A stretch of 64,000 bases of DNA from Pseudomonas sp. GV071 (GCF_003050835.1 NZ_QAOJ01000002.1:186001-250000), one strand, 5' to 3'. Shown: positions 9,133 to 19,996, numbered from the stretch's first letter. Numbers and translations: made by a program. The notes: generated from the letters alone by a model not told the origin.

Positions 9133-10719
9133 ATGCGCCTCGCCGCCCTACCTCTGCTGCTCGTCCCGTTGCTCAGCCCCGCCGTGCAAGCTGCTGCCCT
9201 CAGCGTTTGCACCGAAGCCAGCCCTGAGGGCTTCGACGTTGTGCAGTACAACACCCTGACCACCACCAACGCCTCGGCCGATGTGCTGATGAACCGCCTG
9301 GTGGACTTCGACGCCGCCAGCGGCAAACTGGTGCCTAGCCTGGCTGAGAGCTGGACGGTCTCGAACGACGGCCTGGTCTACGACTTCCAACTGCGCAAAG
9401 GGGTGAAGTTCCATCACACCGACTACTTCAGCCCCAGCCGCGAACTGAGCGCCGAAGACGCGCTGTTCAGCTTCCAGCGCATGCTCGACCCGAACAACCC
9501 CTGGCACAAGGTGGCCCAGAGCGGCTTTCCCCACGCCCAGTCGATGCAACTGCCCAGCCTGATCAAAAGCGTGGAAGCACCTGACGCCCAGCACCTGCGC
9601 TTCACCCTCGCTCACCCGGAGGCCACCTTCCTCGCCACCCTGAGCATGGGCTTCGCTTCTATCTATTCCGCCGAATACACCGCCCAGTTGCTCAAGGCCG
9701 GCACCCCGGAAAAGCTCAACGCCCAGCCGATCGGCACCGGCCCCTTTGTGTTCAAGCGCTTCCAGAAAGATGCCGTGGTGCGCTACGCCGCCAACCCGGA
9801 CTATTTCGCTGGCAAGCCTGCTGTCGACGGGCTGATCTACGCCATCACCCCGGACGCCAACGTGCGCCTGCAGAAACTTCGCCGCGGTGAATGCCAGATC
9901 GCCCTATCGCCCAAACCCATGGACGTCAGCGCCGCCAACCAGGACAGTGCCTTGCAGGTGGTTTCCACCCCCGCGTTCATGACCGCCTTCGTGGCCTTTA
10001 ATAGCCAGCACCCGCCGCTGGATAAACCCGAGGTGCGCCAGGCCATCAACCTGGCCTTCGACAAGGCCAACTACCTCAAGGCGGTTTTCGAAAACAGCGC
10101 CACCGCCGCCAACGGCCCGTTCCCGCCGAACACCTGGAGCTACGCCAAAGACCTGCCGGGTTATCCCCATGACCTGCAAAAAGCCAAAGACCTACTGGCC
10201 AAAGCCGGTCTCAAGGATGGCTTCGACACCACCATCTGGACCCGCCCCACCGGCAGCCTGCTCAACCCCAACCCAAGCCTCGGAGCACAACTGCTACAGG
10301 CTGACCTGGCCAAAGTCGGCATTCGCGCGCAGATCCGCGTGATCGAGTGGGGCGAGCTGGTGCGGCGCGCCAAAGCCGGCGAGCACGATTTGTTGTTCAT
10401 GGGCTGGGCCGGCGACAACGGCGACCCGGACAACTTCCTCACTCCGCAGTTTTCCTGCGCCGCTGTGCAATCGGGCACCAACTTCGCCCGTTACTGCGAC
10501 AAAGGCCTGGACCAGTTGATCAGCGACGGCAAAGGCACCAGCGATGTGGCCAAACGCACGGCGCTTTACCAACAGGCGCAAACGCAGATCCAGCAGCAGG
10601 CGTTATGGTTGCCCCTGGCACATCCCACTGCGGCAGCGCTGACGCGAAAAGACGTACAGGGCTATCAGGCCAGCCCCTTTGGTCGCCAGGATTTTTCTAA
10701 AGTCACGCTCAAGCCCTGA
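9133..10719 (+). CDS. Peptide ABC transporter substrate-binding protein, DppA-like
   Basis: This 528-residue family-5 extracellular solute-binding protein should deliver di- or oligopeptides to a peptide ABC permease. The signal peptide ends near Val-Gln-Ala-Ala. Family landmarks are LAESWTVSNDGLVYDFQLRKGVKFH (parts LAESW and FQLRKGVKFH), GTGPFVFKRFQ, RQAINLAFDKANYL and the C-terminal MGWAGDNGDPDNFL. The ATG at 9133 follows AAGGAGTCTTCT and starts the signal peptide; an upstream in-frame ATG would bury it. No permease or ATPase genes are adjacent, so it must work with components encoded elsewhere. An isolated dppA-like gene next to rpmB and radC is the known pseudomonad arrangement. Confidence 0.9.
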   Translation: MRLAALPLLLVPLLSPAVQAAALSVCTEASPEGFDVVQYNTLTTTNASADVLMNRLVDFDAASGKLVPSLAESWTVSNDGLVYDFQLRKGVKFHHTDYFSPSRELSAEDALFSFQRMLDPNNPWHKVAQSGFPHAQSMQLPSLIKSVEAPDAQHLRFTLAHPEATFLATLSMGFASIYSAEYTAQLLKAGTPEKLNAQPIGTGPFVFKRFQKDAVVRYAANPDYFAGKPAVDGLIYAITPDANVRLQKLRRGECQIALSPKPMDVSAANQDSALQVVSTPAFMTAFVAFNSQHPPLDKPEVRQAINLAFDKANYLKAVFENSATAANGPFPPNTWSYAKDLPGYPHDLQKAKDLLAKAGLKDGFDTTIWTRPTGSLLNPNPSLGAQLLQADLAKVGIRAQIRVIEWGELVRRAKAGEHDLLFMGWAGDNGDPDNFLTPQFSCAAVQSGTNFARYCDKGLDQLISDGKGTSDVAKRTALYQQAQTQIQQQALWLPLAHPTAAALTRKDVQGYQASPFGRQDFSKVTLKP

Positions 10720-10775
10720 GGCCGCAGAAGGCGCGGCAAACTGCACGCCGCGCCTGGCTTCCCGTAGGCCTCCAC

Positions 10776-11450
10776 CTACATCAAGCCACACTCCGCCATC
10801 GACAGCGGCGCCCCCTCCCCGATGATGATGTGGTCGAGCACCCGCACATCAACCAAAGCCAAGGCCTCTTTCAATTGCTTGGTCAGCTGACGGTCGGCCT
10901 GGCTCGGCTCAGCCACGCCAGAGGGGTGGTTGTGGCAGAGAATCAACGCCGCCGCGTTGTGCAATAACGCGCGCTTGACCACCTGCCGAGGGTAGACCAT
11001 GGCGCCGTCGATGGTCCCGTGAAACAGTGCCTCGAAGGCCAACACACGGTGCTTGGTGTCCAGAAACAGACAACCAAACACTTCGTGCTCTTCATGCCGC
11101 AGTTTCGCCGTGAGGTACTCACGCACCGCTTCCGGGCTTTTCAGCACCGAGTCATGGCTCAGGTGTTCGGCCAGGTGCCGGCGCGACATCTCCAGCACCG
11201 CCTGCAACTGTGCGAACTTCGCCGAACCCAAGCCCAGGTGGGCACTGAAGCTTGGCAGATCCGCCTCCAGCAAGGCACGCAGGCCACCGAACTCGGCAAG
11301 CAGGTGGCGGGCAAGGTCCACGGCGCTCTTACCGGGCACCCCGGTACGCAGAAAAATCGCCAGCAATTGCGCGTCGTTCAGCGCGCTGGCGCCGTGCTCC
11401 AATAAACGTTCCCGCGGACGATCTTCCGCAGGCCAATTACGAATGCTCAT
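10776..11450 (-). CDS. radC: RadC family JAB-domain protein
   Basis: The 224-residue protein has an N-terminal helix-hairpin-helix part (residues about 1-100, [20 protein letters not shown]) and a C-terminal JAB/MPN metalloprotease-like domain. The domain carries the JAMM motif [14 protein letters not shown] with the upstream Glu in EVFGCLFLD. Despite the name, RadC is not a proven DNA-repair enzyme and its biochemical role is unsettled. The ATG at 11450 (MSIRNWP) was chosen over one four codons upstream by resemblance to the family. It is divergent from coaBC. Confidence 0.92.
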   Translation of the reverse strand: MSIRNWPAEDRPRERLLEHGASALNDAQLLAIFLRTGVPGKSAVDLARHLLAEFGGLRALLEADLPSFSAHLGLGSAKFAQLQAVLEMSRRHLAEHLSHDSVLKSPEAVREYLTAKLRHEEHEVFGCLFLDTKHRVLAFEALFHGTIDGAMVYPRQVVKRALLHNAAALILCHNHPSGVAEPSQADRQLTKQLKEALALVDVRVLDHIIIGEGAPLSMAECGLM

Positions 11451-11582
11451 AGAACCCTCCATGTCGTGCGCAGCCCGCTGTTCCGGGGCGGGCGCTGTGC
11501 TATCTTAGCCCCACTTTTTTGCGCGACGAGCGGCCTGGGGAGGCCTCGCCGCGGCGGATCCCACTTCATATAAGGCAGGCCT

Positions 11583-12791
11583 ATGCAGCGGCTGTACCGG
11601 AAACGCATTGTTCTTGGCGTGGGTGGCGGCATTGCCGCTTACAAGAGCGCCGAACTGGTTCGCCGTCTACGCGACCACGGTGCGGAAGTGCGGGTGGTGA
11701 TGACCCAAGGTGGTCGCGAATTCATCACGCCGCTGACCTTGCAGGCACTCTCCGGTCACCCGGTGCACATGGATCTTCTCGATCCCGCCGCCGAAGCTGC
11801 CATGGGCCATATCGAACTGGCCAAATGGGCCGACCTGATCCTAATCGCCCCCGCCACTGCCGATCTGATGGCGCGCCTGGCTCAAGGCATCGCCAACGAC
11901 TTGCTGACCACTTTGGTCTTGGCCACTGACGCACCCGTCGCACTGGCCCCGGCGATGAATCAGGCGATGTGGCGCGACGAAGCCACCCAAGCCAACAGTC
12001 AACTCCTACTCGACCGCGGCCTGCACATGTTTGGCCCGGCATCCGGCAGCCAGGCCTGCGGCGACGTAGGCCTGGGGCGCATGCTTGAAGCCAACGACCT
12101 GGCACAACTGGCCGCCGATTGCTTCAAGCGCGAAAGCCTCACCGGCCGCCATGTGTTGATCACGGCGGGCCCGACCCAGGAAAACATCGACCCGGTGCGT
12201 TACATCACCAACCACAGCTCGGGGAAAATGGGCTTTGCCCTGGCCGAAGCGGCTGTCGAAGCCGGCGCCAAGGTCACCCTGGTTACCGGCCCGGTGCACC
12301 TGCCAACGCCTGATCGGGTTACCCGCATCGACGTGGTCAGCGCCCGCGACATGCTCGCCGCTTGCGAAGCCGCCATGCCTTGCGACCTGCTGATTGCCGC
12401 CGCCGCCGTGGCCGACTACCGCCCGGAAGTGGTCGCGCAGCACAAATTGAAAAAAGACCCGTCCACCGGCGAGGGCATGCTCCTGCAGATGGTGCGCAAC
12501 CCGGATATCCTCGCCACCCTGGCGCAGCGCGAAGATCGCCCGTTCAGTGTTGGCTTCGCCGCTGAAACGGAAAAATTGCTCGACTATGCTGCTCGCAAGC
12601 TGAAAGACAAGAATCTCGACCTGATCGTCGCCAACGATGTGGCCAACCCCAGCATCGGCTTCAATAGTGAAGAGAACGCAATCACCATCATCGACCGCGA
12701 CCTGCAGCAAAGCAGTCTCGCGCAGACCAGTAAAGGCAAGATTGCCCGCCAACTGATCGCCTTTATTGCCGAACGCCTGAACCACGCCTGA
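11583..12791 (+). CDS. coaBC: Bifunctional phosphopantothenoylcysteine decarboxylase / phosphopantothenate-cysteine ligase
   Basis: CoaBC carries out two steps of coenzyme A synthesis: CTP-dependent joining of 4'-phosphopantothenate to cysteine, and FMN-dependent decarboxylation. The 402-residue length is usual. The CoaC half (about 1-185) shows the PAMN motif (APAMNQAMW) and the substrate-flap cysteine in GSQACGDVG. The CoaB half starts near ITAGPTQENIDPVRYI with the NHSSGKMG dimer/nucleotide motif and contains KLKKDP. dut follows after 30 bases. Confidence 0.96.
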   Translation: MQRLYRKRIVLGVGGGIAAYKSAELVRRLRDHGAEVRVVMTQGGREFITPLTLQALSGHPVHMDLLDPAAEAAMGHIELAKWADLILIAPATADLMARLAQGIANDLLTTLVLATDAPVALAPAMNQAMWRDEATQANSQLLLDRGLHMFGPASGSQACGDVGLGRMLEANDLAQLAADCFKRESLTGRHVLITAGPTQENIDPVRYITNHSSGKMGFALAEAAVEAGAKVTLVTGPVHLPTPDRVTRIDVVSARDMLAACEAAMPCDLLIAAAAVADYRPEVVAQHKLKKDPSTGEGMLLQMVRNPDILATLAQREDRPFSVGFAAETEKLLDYAARKLKDKNLDLIVANDVANPSIGFNSEENAITIIDRDLQQSSLAQTSKGKIARQLIAFIAERLNHA

Positions 12792-12821
12792 CGCTTAATC
12801 ACCACCTGCAAAGAGCCACAC

Positions 12822-13277
12822 ATGCACGCACTGCAAGCCAAGATTCTCGACCCGCGGATTGGCCGTGATTTCCCCCTGCCCGAGTACGCCACCCCAGGCT
12901 CGGCGGGTCTCGACCTGCGCGCCATGCTCACCGAGGAGCGCGTGCTGGAGCCTGGGCAGACCGTGCTGATCCCCACCGGCCTGTCCATCTATATTGGCGA
13001 CCCGGGTCTGGCGGCGCTGATTTTGCCGCGCTCGGGCCTGGGCCATAAACACGGCATCGTGCTCGGCAACCTGGTCGGCCTGATCGACTCGGATTACCAA
13101 GGCGAGCTGATGGTGTCCTGCTGGAACCGCGGCCAAAGCGCCTTCACCATCACCATCGGCGAGCGCATCGCCCAGTTGGTTCTGGTGCCGGTGGTACAAG
13201 CCCGCTTCGAGCTGGTCGAACACTTCGATGAGAGCCAACGCGGCGCGGGTGGTTTCGGCCACTCGGGCAGCCAATGA
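12822..13277 (+). CDS. dut: dUTP diphosphatase
   Basis: Dut hydrolyses dUTP to dUMP, which keeps uracil out of DNA and feeds dTMP synthesis. The 151-residue protein shows the trimeric dUTPase motifs: [10 protein letters not shown] (I), [11 protein letters not shown] (II), [11 protein letters not shown] (III, catalytic Asp), GERIAQLVL (IV) and the C-terminal [10 protein letters not shown] (V). It sits between coaBC and algC, the conserved pseudomonad order. Confidence 0.97.
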   Translation: MHALQAKILDPRIGRDFPLPEYATPGSAGLDLRAMLTEERVLEPGQTVLIPTGLSIYIGDPGLAALILPRSGLGHKHGIVLGNLVGLIDSDYQGELMVSCWNRGQSAFTITIGERIAQLVLVPVVQARFELVEHFDESQRGAGGFGHSGSQ

Positions 13278-13335
13278 CCGACACGCCCTTGCTCCCACTG
13301 ACCAAAGCCAGGACGCACCGCCGAGGAGACACCGA

Positions 13336-15945
13336 TTGAAACTCTTCAAGCGCACCGCCAAGGACGCTGAAACCCTTCCGCAAGTGAGCGACCCGACCGC
13401 CGCCAAGGCGGATGCCGAGCCGTTGCTGAAAACCCTGCTACCGGGCCTCGGCATGGCGCTTGTCGGCCTGGTCGCGGCAGCAGCCGTGCTGTGGTTCGCG
13501 CTGCTCACCAGTGCGCAAACGCAAACCCAGAATGAGCTCAGCCATGCCTGGGGCGGTAGCCAAGCGGCCGCCATGCAGCAGGCGCTGCGCCAACTCAGCG
13601 CTGACACCGAGGCCGCCGCGCGCAACCCACAGCTGCTTCAGGCGCTGCAGAGCCAGAACGCCGATGCAGTCGCCGCAGCCGAACGCGACCTCGGTTACTG
13701 GGATGGCGTGGTCGATGCCTACATCAACCTGCCCGGCCAGGCCACGCAGAACACCACCCGCGCCGCGCCGATGAACTTCGCCGCGCTGGACCTGCTGCGC
13801 CGCGTCGAAGGCGGCCAGACCCCAGCCCCGGAAGCCTACAAGGCCGGCCAACGCTGGCTGGTATACAGCGCCGCGCCGCTGCGTCTGGCTGACGGCCAAC
13901 CGCTGCAAGGCACGCTGCTGCTGGTGATCGACCTGCAACGCCTGCTGTCGGCGCTGCCACCGCTGCCCGATGGCATTGGCCAGTTGCGCCTGTCGCAGCA
14001 GTTCGGTCAGAGCCCGGCGCAAGTGCTGGCCAAGCGCGGTCAGGACACCGACAGCGCACCGCTGGCCTTCATCAGCGGCAACTCCAACTGGAAGCTGGAA
14101 TTCCTGCCGGGCCCGGATCTGTCGATGCCACCGGTGTCCATCCTGCCGCTCTTGCTGGCCGTGGCCCTGGCGCTCTCCGGCGCACTTCTTGGCTTGATGC
14201 TGCTGAACAATCGGCAGCAAAGCATGCTGCGCAAAGATGTCGAACAGCTGAGCCAATTAGTCCAAGAACTCTCTGCCGGCAAAAGCGTCAAAGCCTTCAG
14301 CCTGCGCTCGCCTGTACTCAATGCGCTGGCTCAGAAACTCGCGCGAATGCCACGCCGGCAAAGTGCATCAGCATCCGTAGAAGAGACCAACGCGACTGGT
14401 AGCAGTAGTAATGGCACGAAAGTGGCAGCAGCTGCCGCCGTAGAGCCTGCCACGCTTGTGAACCCTCTCTTTCAAGAAACCGATATTCTCGATATCGACA
14501 TCCTCGACGAAGACCAGGATCTCCTGGGACTGGAGCAAGCCCCCGCTATGAGCAATGTGCCGCACACCGCACCCAACTTGCCCGCCAGCATCTTCCGCGC
14601 CTATGACATTCGCGGCGTAGTTGGCGACACCCTGACAACTGAAACCGCCTATTGGGTCGGCCGCGCAGTGGGCGCCGAGAGTCTCGCCTGTGGCGAACCC
14701 AATGTCTCGGTTGGCCGCGACGGACGCCTGTCCGGCCCTGAACTGGTGCAATCGCTCATTCAAGGTCTGGTGGAAGCCGGCTGCGCAGTCAGCGACATCG
14801 GCCTGGTGCCGACCCCGGCGCTGTACTACGCCGCCAACGTTTTGGCCGGCAAAACCGGCGTGATGCTCACCGGCAGCCACAACCCACCGGACTACAACGG
14901 CTTCAAGATCGTGGTCGCTGGCGACACCCTGGCCAACGAACAGATTCAAGCCCTGCGCGAGCGCATCGAAACCAACAACCTCAGCAGCGGCCCCGGCAGC
15001 GTTGAGCAAGTGGAAATCCTGCCGCGCTACTTCAAACAGATTCGCGACGACATCGCCCTGGCCAAACCGCTGCGCGTGGTGGTGGACTGCGGTAACGGCG
15101 CTGCCGGTGTGATCGCCCCGCAACTGATCGAAGCCCTGGGTTGCACCGTGATCCCATTGTTCTGCGACGTCGACGGCAACTTCCCCAACCACCACCCGGA
15201 CCCGGGCAAGCCAGAAAACCTGGTGGACCTGATCGCCAAGGTAAAAGAAACCAACGCCGACCTCGGCCTGGCCTTCGACGGCGATGGCGACCGCGTGGGC
15301 GTGGTGACCAACACCGGCACCATCGTCTACCCGGATCGCTTGATGATGCTGTTCGCCAAAGACGTGGTGTCGCGCAACCCGGGCGCCGACGTGATCTTCG
15401 ACGTCAAATGCACCCGTCGCCTTGGCGCGCTGATCAGCGGCTACGGTGGCCGTCCGGTAATGTGGAAAACCGGTCACTCGCTGATCAAGAAGAAAATGAA
15501 GCAGACCGGTGCCCTGTTGGCCGGTGAAATGAGCGGCCACATCTTCTTCAAAGAGCGTTGGTTCGGTTTCGACGACGGCATCTACAGCGCCGCCCGCCTG
15601 CTGGAAATCCTCAGCCAGGACAAGCGCGACGCCGAGCACGTGTTCTCCGCCTTCCCAAGCGACGTGTCGACCCCGGAAATCAACATCACCGTGACCGACG
15701 AAAACAAGTTCACCATCATCACTGCCCTGCAGCGCGATGGTCACTGGGGCGAAGGCAGCGTTACCACCCTGGATGGCGTGCGCGTCGATTATCCGAAGGG
15801 CTGGGGCCTGGTGCGCGCCTCCAACACCACGCCGGTGCTGGTGCTGCGCTTCGAAGCCGATACCAATGAAGAGCTGGAACGCATCAAAGAGCTGTTCCGC
15901 GCCCAGCTGTATACCGCCGCACCTGACCTCAACCTGCCTTTCTGA
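13336..15945 (+). CDS. algC: Phosphomannomutase/phosphoglucomutase with membrane-anchored N-terminal half
   Basis: AlgC interconverts mannose-6-P/mannose-1-P and glucose-6-P/glucose-1-P for alginate, LPS and rhamnolipid precursors. The catalytic part (from M405, 14548) is the classic 465-residue enzyme: active-site Ser in TGSHNPPDYNG (S514; 110 in the short form), metal loop DGDGDR (648-653) and sugar-phosphate motif GEMSGH. The reading frame continues upstream without a stop. A TTG at 13336 has a GAGGAG site six to seven bases before it and gives 869 residues: TM1 (about 36-58), a 205-residue predicted periplasmic domain, TM2 (about 267-291), then an Ala/Ser/acidic linker. A short form from ATG 14548 (GGAG 12 bases upstream) may also be made. 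The N-terminal domain's role is unknown to me. Confidence 0.9.
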   Translation: MKLFKRTAKDAETLPQVSDPTAAKADAEPLLKTLLPGLGMALVGLVAAAAVLWFALLTSAQTQTQNELSHAWGGSQAAAMQQALRQLSADTEAAARNPQLLQALQSQNADAVAAAERDLGYWDGVVDAYINLPGQATQNTTRAAPMNFAALDLLRRVEGGQTPAPEAYKAGQRWLVYSAAPLRLADGQPLQGTLLLVIDLQRLLSALPPLPDGIGQLRLSQQFGQSPAQVLAKRGQDTDSAPLAFISGNSNWKLEFLPGPDLSMPPVSILPLLLAVALALSGALLGLMLLNNRQQSMLRKDVEQLSQLVQELSAGKSVKAFSLRSPVLNALAQKLARMPRRQSASASVEETNATGSSSNGTKVAAAAAVEPATLVNPLFQETDILDIDILDEDQDLLGLEQAPAMSNVPHTAPNLPASIFRAYDIRGVVGDTLTTETAYWVGRAVGAESLACGEPNVSVGRDGRLSGPELVQSLIQGLVEAGCAVSDIGLVPTPALYYAANVLAGKTGVMLTGSHNPPDYNGFKIVVAGDTLANEQIQALRERIETNNLSSGPGSVEQVEILPRYFKQIRDDIALAKPLRVVVDCGNGAAGVIAPQLIEALGCTVIPLFCDVDGNFPNHHPDPGKPENLVDLIAKVKETNADLGLAFDGDGDRVGVVTNTGTIVYPDRLMMLFAKDVVSRNPGADVIFDVKCTRRLGALISGYGGRPVMWKTGHSLIKKKMKQTGALLAGEMSGHIFFKERWFGFDDGIYSAARLLEILSQDKRDAEHVFSAFPSDVSTPEINITVTDENKFTIITALQRDGHWGEGSVTTLDGVRVDYPKGWGLVRASNTTPVLVLRFEADTNEELERIKELFRAQLYTAAPDLNLPF

Positions 15946-15954
15946 CCGCCTGTA

Positions 15955-16905
<951 letters not shown>

Positions 16906-16918
16906 TCGGCAGCAGATA

Positions 16919-16957
16919 CAAAAAAGCCCCGGCGAGATCACTCACCGGGGCTTTTTC
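16919..16957. terminator. Bidirectional terminator between argB and the DUF4124 gene
   Basis: AAAAAAGCCCCGG and CCGGGGCTTTTT flank a 12-base loop. A and T runs on the two sides allow termination of argB on the + strand and of the convergent DUF4124 gene on the - strand. Confidence 0.88.
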
Positions 16958-16971
16958 TTGCGCGTTTTTAA

Positions 16972-17577
16972 TTACTGCCTCGGGCCCAACAGCGCCTGCA
17001 GGCGGGAGCGGTCGGCATCGAAGCTGGCTTCAGCCTGGGTGCGGCCATCCAGATAGCGTTTTATATCCGCCTCCAACCCGACCTGCTCAGCCTTGATGTT
17101 CTCGATCTGCGCGACCAGATGGTCCGGCACCTGCTTGCCCGCACGTTCCAGATCGGCCGCCTGGCTTTGCAGGTTGGCTTGCTGGGTGCGCAGCGAGGCG
17201 AGGTTGCCGCGCGCCACGGTGATCACGCCGTCCAGCTCCGCCAGTTTGCGCGCCTTGGCGCGGTCGACGTCCTCTGGCGTGGAGTACAGACGCAGCAACT
17301 GCGCATCGGAACTGGCACGCGCCTTGTCGGCCAAAGCGCGTTGACGCTCCTCCAGACTCGGCGCCGGGGCTACCACCTGAACCACACGGCCTTGGTCGTT
17401 GAGTACCTCGTAGCCTTTGGAAATCAGGTCCGGCGGCACACCCTGACGGTCCAGAACGGTAACACCCTTGGCATCCACGTAACGGTAGAAACGAACAGAA
17501 CTGTCGGCGGCAGACGCCGCCGCGCACAGCAACATGCTGAAGATCAACGTGAAACGAGTTACGTCCGGTCTGAGCAT
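16972..17577 (-). CDS. DUF4124 domain protein, periplasmic with coiled coil
   Basis: This 201-residue protein has a signal peptide ending Ala-Ala-Ser-Ala (about residue 23). A DUF4124-like stretch follows (about 27-55): FYRYVDAKGVTVLDRQGVP, the YxYxDxxGxxhhxxxxP pattern. A long helical, probably coiled-coil region covers about 75-190 (LAELDGVITVARGNLASLRTQQ and onward). The function is unknown; envelope location is inferred. It is upstream of and co-directional with nothing but pyrE, whose gene lies 30 bases behind, so both may share the pyrE transcript. Confidence 0.8.
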   Translation of the reverse strand: MLRPDVTRFTLIFSMLLCAAASAADSSVRFYRYVDAKGVTVLDRQGVPPDLISKGYEVLNDQGRVVQVVAPAPSLEERQRALADKARASSDAQLLRLYSTPEDVDRAKARKLAELDGVITVARGNLASLRTQQANLQSQAADLERAGKQVPDHLVAQIENIKAEQVGLEADIKRYLDGRTQAEASFDADRSRLQALLGPRQ

Positions 17578-17607
17578 GCAAACAACACCCTGTCGTGGTT
17601 GAGACTT

Positions 17608-18249
17608 TTAAATTCCGTATTGCGCGCGGTATGCCTGGACGGCTGGCAGGTATTTCTTCAGTTCAGCATCTTCGGCCAAGTATTCCAGTACTTGTTCCAA
17701 CGACACGATGCTGACCACCGGAATGCCGAAATCACGTTCGACTTCCTGAATGGCCGATAACTCGCCTTTACCACGCTCCTGGCGATTCAATGCAATCAGC
17801 ACGCCAGTTGCAGTGGCACTTTGCCCATTAATGATCTGCATGACCTCACGAATGGCGGTTCCAGCGGTGATTACGTCGTCAATGATCAGCACATTGCCGC
17901 TCAATGGCGCACCTACCAAGGTGCCACCTTCGCCGTGATCCTTGGCCTCTTTGCGGTTGAAACACCAGGGCAGATCGCGGTCATGGTGCTCGGCCAGCGC
18001 TACTGCCGTGGTGGCCGCCAACGGGATGCCTTTGTAGGCTGGGCCGAACAGCACATCGAAATCGATGCCGCTGGCCACGATTGCTTCGGCGTAGAAACGC
18101 CCGAGCTGAGCCAACGCAGAACCGCTGTTGAACAGGCCTGCATTGAAGAAATAAGGGCTGGTACGCCCCGACTTGAGAGTGAACTCACCAAAGCGCAGGA
18201 CCCCGCGCTCGATGGCAAAACGAATGAACTCGCGCTGGTACGCCTGCAT
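17608..18249 (-). CDS. pyrE: Orotate phosphoribosyltransferase
   Basis: PyrE makes orotidine monophosphate from orotate and PRPP in pyrimidine synthesis. The 213-residue protein has the PRPP-binding motif [16 protein letters not shown] and the flexible-loop segment [14 protein letters not shown]-terminal [14 protein letters not shown] is typical. It is divergent from crc with 92 bases between the starts, an arrangement fixed in Pseudomonas. Confidence 0.97.
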   Translation of the reverse strand: MQAYQREFIRFAIERGVLRFGEFTLKSGRTSPYFFNAGLFNSGSALAQLGRFYAEAIVASGIDFDVLFGPAYKGIPLAATTAVALAEHHDRDLPWCFNRKEAKDHGEGGTLVGAPLSGNVLIIDDVITAGTAIREVMQIINGQSATATGVLIALNRQERGKGELSAIQEVERDFGIPVVSIVSLEQVLEYLAEDAELKKYLPAVQAYRAQYGI

Positions 18250-18341
18250 AAAAAGCCCCGAAACACACGGATTTAGCTGTGGGTTTAGCTAATAAGGATG
18301 AGCTCGGGTATCATACACGCACGTGTTTTTGGGGGCCATTT

Positions 18342-19121
18342 ATGCGGATCATCAGTGTGAACGTGAATGGTATTCAGGCTGCAGTCGAGCGAGGTTTGCT
18401 CAGTTGGCTGCAAGCGCAGAATGCCGACGTCATCTGCCTGCAAGACACCCGTGCCTCCGCCTTTGAACTGGACGACCCAGCCCTCCAACTGGATGGCTAT
18501 TTCCTCTATGCCAGCGACGCAGAAGTGCCAGACCAAGGTGGTGTGGCGCTGTACTCGCGATTGCAACCCAAGGCGGTGATCAGTGGGCTCGGTTTCGAGA
18601 CGGCTGATCGCTACGGGCGCTATCTGCAGGCCGATTTCGACAAAGTAAGCATCGCCACGCTTCTGCTTCCTACCGGGCAGAACGGCGACGAGAACCTGAA
18701 TCAGAAATTCAAGTTCATGGACGATTTCGCCCAGTATCTGGACAAGCAACGGCGCAAACGCCGCGAGTACATTTATTGCGGCTCGCTGTACGTGGCGCAC
18801 CAGAAGCTGGACGTGAAGAACTGGCGTGACTGCCAGCAGGAGCCGGGCTTCCTGGCGCCGGAACGGGCCTGGATGGACGAGATCGTCGGTACCATGGGCT
18901 ATGTCGACGCCCTGCGGGAAGTGAATCGTGAAGGCGACCAGTTCAGTTGGTGGCCCAATAGCGAACAAGCCGAGATGCTTAACCTCGGCTACCGCTACGA
19001 CTACCAGTTGCTGACCACTGGCCTGCGCCGGTTTGTCCGCGGCGCACGCTTGCCGCGTCAGCCACGTTTCTCGCAGCACGCTGCGCTGATCGTCGACTAC
19101 GATTGGACGCTCAGCGTCTAA
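18342..19121 (+). CDS. crc: Catabolite repression control protein
   Basis: Crc acts with Hfq to block translation of mRNAs that carry A-rich AANAANAA motifs, giving preference to succinate and amino acids over sugars. The 259-residue protein has the exonuclease III/AP-endonuclease fold (MRIISVNVNGIQAAVERG start, ICLQDTRA, CGSLYVAH, ALIVDYDW end). In Pseudomonas Crc some catalytic nuclease residues are replaced and no nuclease activity is known. The ATG at 18342 gives the exact family length. A plausible target, mtlE, is encoded in the same window. Confidence 0.95.
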   Translation: MRIISVNVNGIQAAVERGLLSWLQAQNADVICLQDTRASAFELDDPALQLDGYFLYASDAEVPDQGGVALYSRLQPKAVISGLGFETADRYGRYLQADFDKVSIATLLLPTGQNGDENLNQKFKFMDDFAQYLDKQRRKRREYIYCGSLYVAHQKLDVKNWRDCQQEPGFLAPERAWMDEIVGTMGYVDALREVNREGDQFSWWPNSEQAEMLNLGYRYDYQLLTTGLRRFVRGARLPRQPRFSQHAALIVDYDWTLSV

Positions 19122-19138
19122 GCCCCGATCGATAAGTT

Positions 19139-19182
19139 GCAGACACAAAAAAGCCGGCGCAAGCCGGCTTTTTTGTGTCTGC
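19139..19182. terminator. Long bidirectional terminator between crc and rph
   Basis: A perfect 20-base stem (left arm 19139-19158, right arm 19163-19182) closes a GCAA tetraloop and contains A6 and T6 runs, so it can stop both crc and the convergent rph. The core is AAAAAAGCCGGC/GCCGGCTTTTTT. Confidence 0.93.
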
Positions 19183-19211
19183 AGTGAAGCCCAGTGAAGC
19201 CCAGTGAAGCC
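19182..19211. repeat. Three tandem copies of a 10-base unit
   Basis: CAGTGAAGCC is present three times in a row, directly after the terminator. The first copy overlaps the last base of the hairpin. It is non-coding and probably a slippage tract. Confidence 0.9.
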
Positions 19212-19273
19212 CAAGTTTGCCGCAAAGTGACAAAGGTTGTCCTTTGTCAGCATCTCTCGGGCATCGCGTTGGC

Positions 19274-19996
19274 TTACTCGGCCAATGCCGCGCGCTGCAG
19301 CTCGAACAGATCGGTCATGCCTTTCTGTGCCAGCGCCAGCATGGCGTTGAGGTCTTCCGGCTGGAACGGCGCACCTTCGGCGGTGCCTTGCACTTCGATA
19401 AAACCGCCCTGGCTGGTCATCACCACGTTGAGGTCGGTCTCGGCGGCGGAGTCTTCCAGGTAGTCGAGGTCCAGTACTGGCTCGCCCTGGTACATGCCCA
19501 CCGATACCGCCGCGATCATTTGCTTGAGCGGGTCGCCGCCTTTCAGGCCGCCACGTTTCTTGATCACTTTCAGCGCGTCGATCACGGCCACCATGGCGCC
19601 GGTAATCGAAGCGGTGCGGGTGCCACCGTCGGCCTGGATCACATCGCAGTCGACATACAGGGTCACTTCGCCGAGCTTGGACATGTCCAGCGCTGCGCGC
19701 AGCGAGCGGCCGATCAGACGCTGGATTTCCAGGGTACGGCCGCCTTGCTTGCCACGGCTGGCTTCGCGCTGGTTACGATCGCCCGTGGCGCGCGGCAGCA
19801 TGCCGTACTCGGCGGTCAGCCAACCCTGGCCCTGGCCTTTGAGGAAACGCGGTACGCCATTTTCCACACTGACTGTGCAGATCACTTTGGTGTCACCAAA
19901 CTCCACCAGTACCGAACCTTCGGCGTGCTTGGTGTAGTTACGGGTGATGCGGATCGAGCGCAGCTGATCAGCGGCACGGCCACTCGGACGTTTCAT
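19274..19996 (-). CDS. rph: Ribonuclease PH
   Basis: RNase PH is a phosphate-dependent 3' exoribonuclease that trims tRNA 3' ends. The 240-residue protein starts [15 protein letters not shown] and shows the phosphate-binding [14 protein letters not shown] and the N-terminal [21 protein letters not shown] segment (here [14 protein letters not shown]). It is full length, unlike the frameshifted E. coli K-12 version. It is divergent from the YicC gene. Confidence 0.97.
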   Translation of the reverse strand: MKRPSGRAADQLRSIRITRNYTKHAEGSVLVEFGDTKVICTVSVENGVPRFLKGQGQGWLTAEYGMLPRATGDRNQREASRGKQGGRTLEIQRLIGRSLRAALDMSKLGEVTLYVDCDVIQADGGTRTASITGAMVAVIDALKVIKKRGGLKGGDPLKQMIAAVSVGMYQGEPVLDLDYLEDSAAETDLNVVMTSQGGFIEVQGTAEGAPFQPEDLNAMLALAQKGMTDLFELQRAALAE

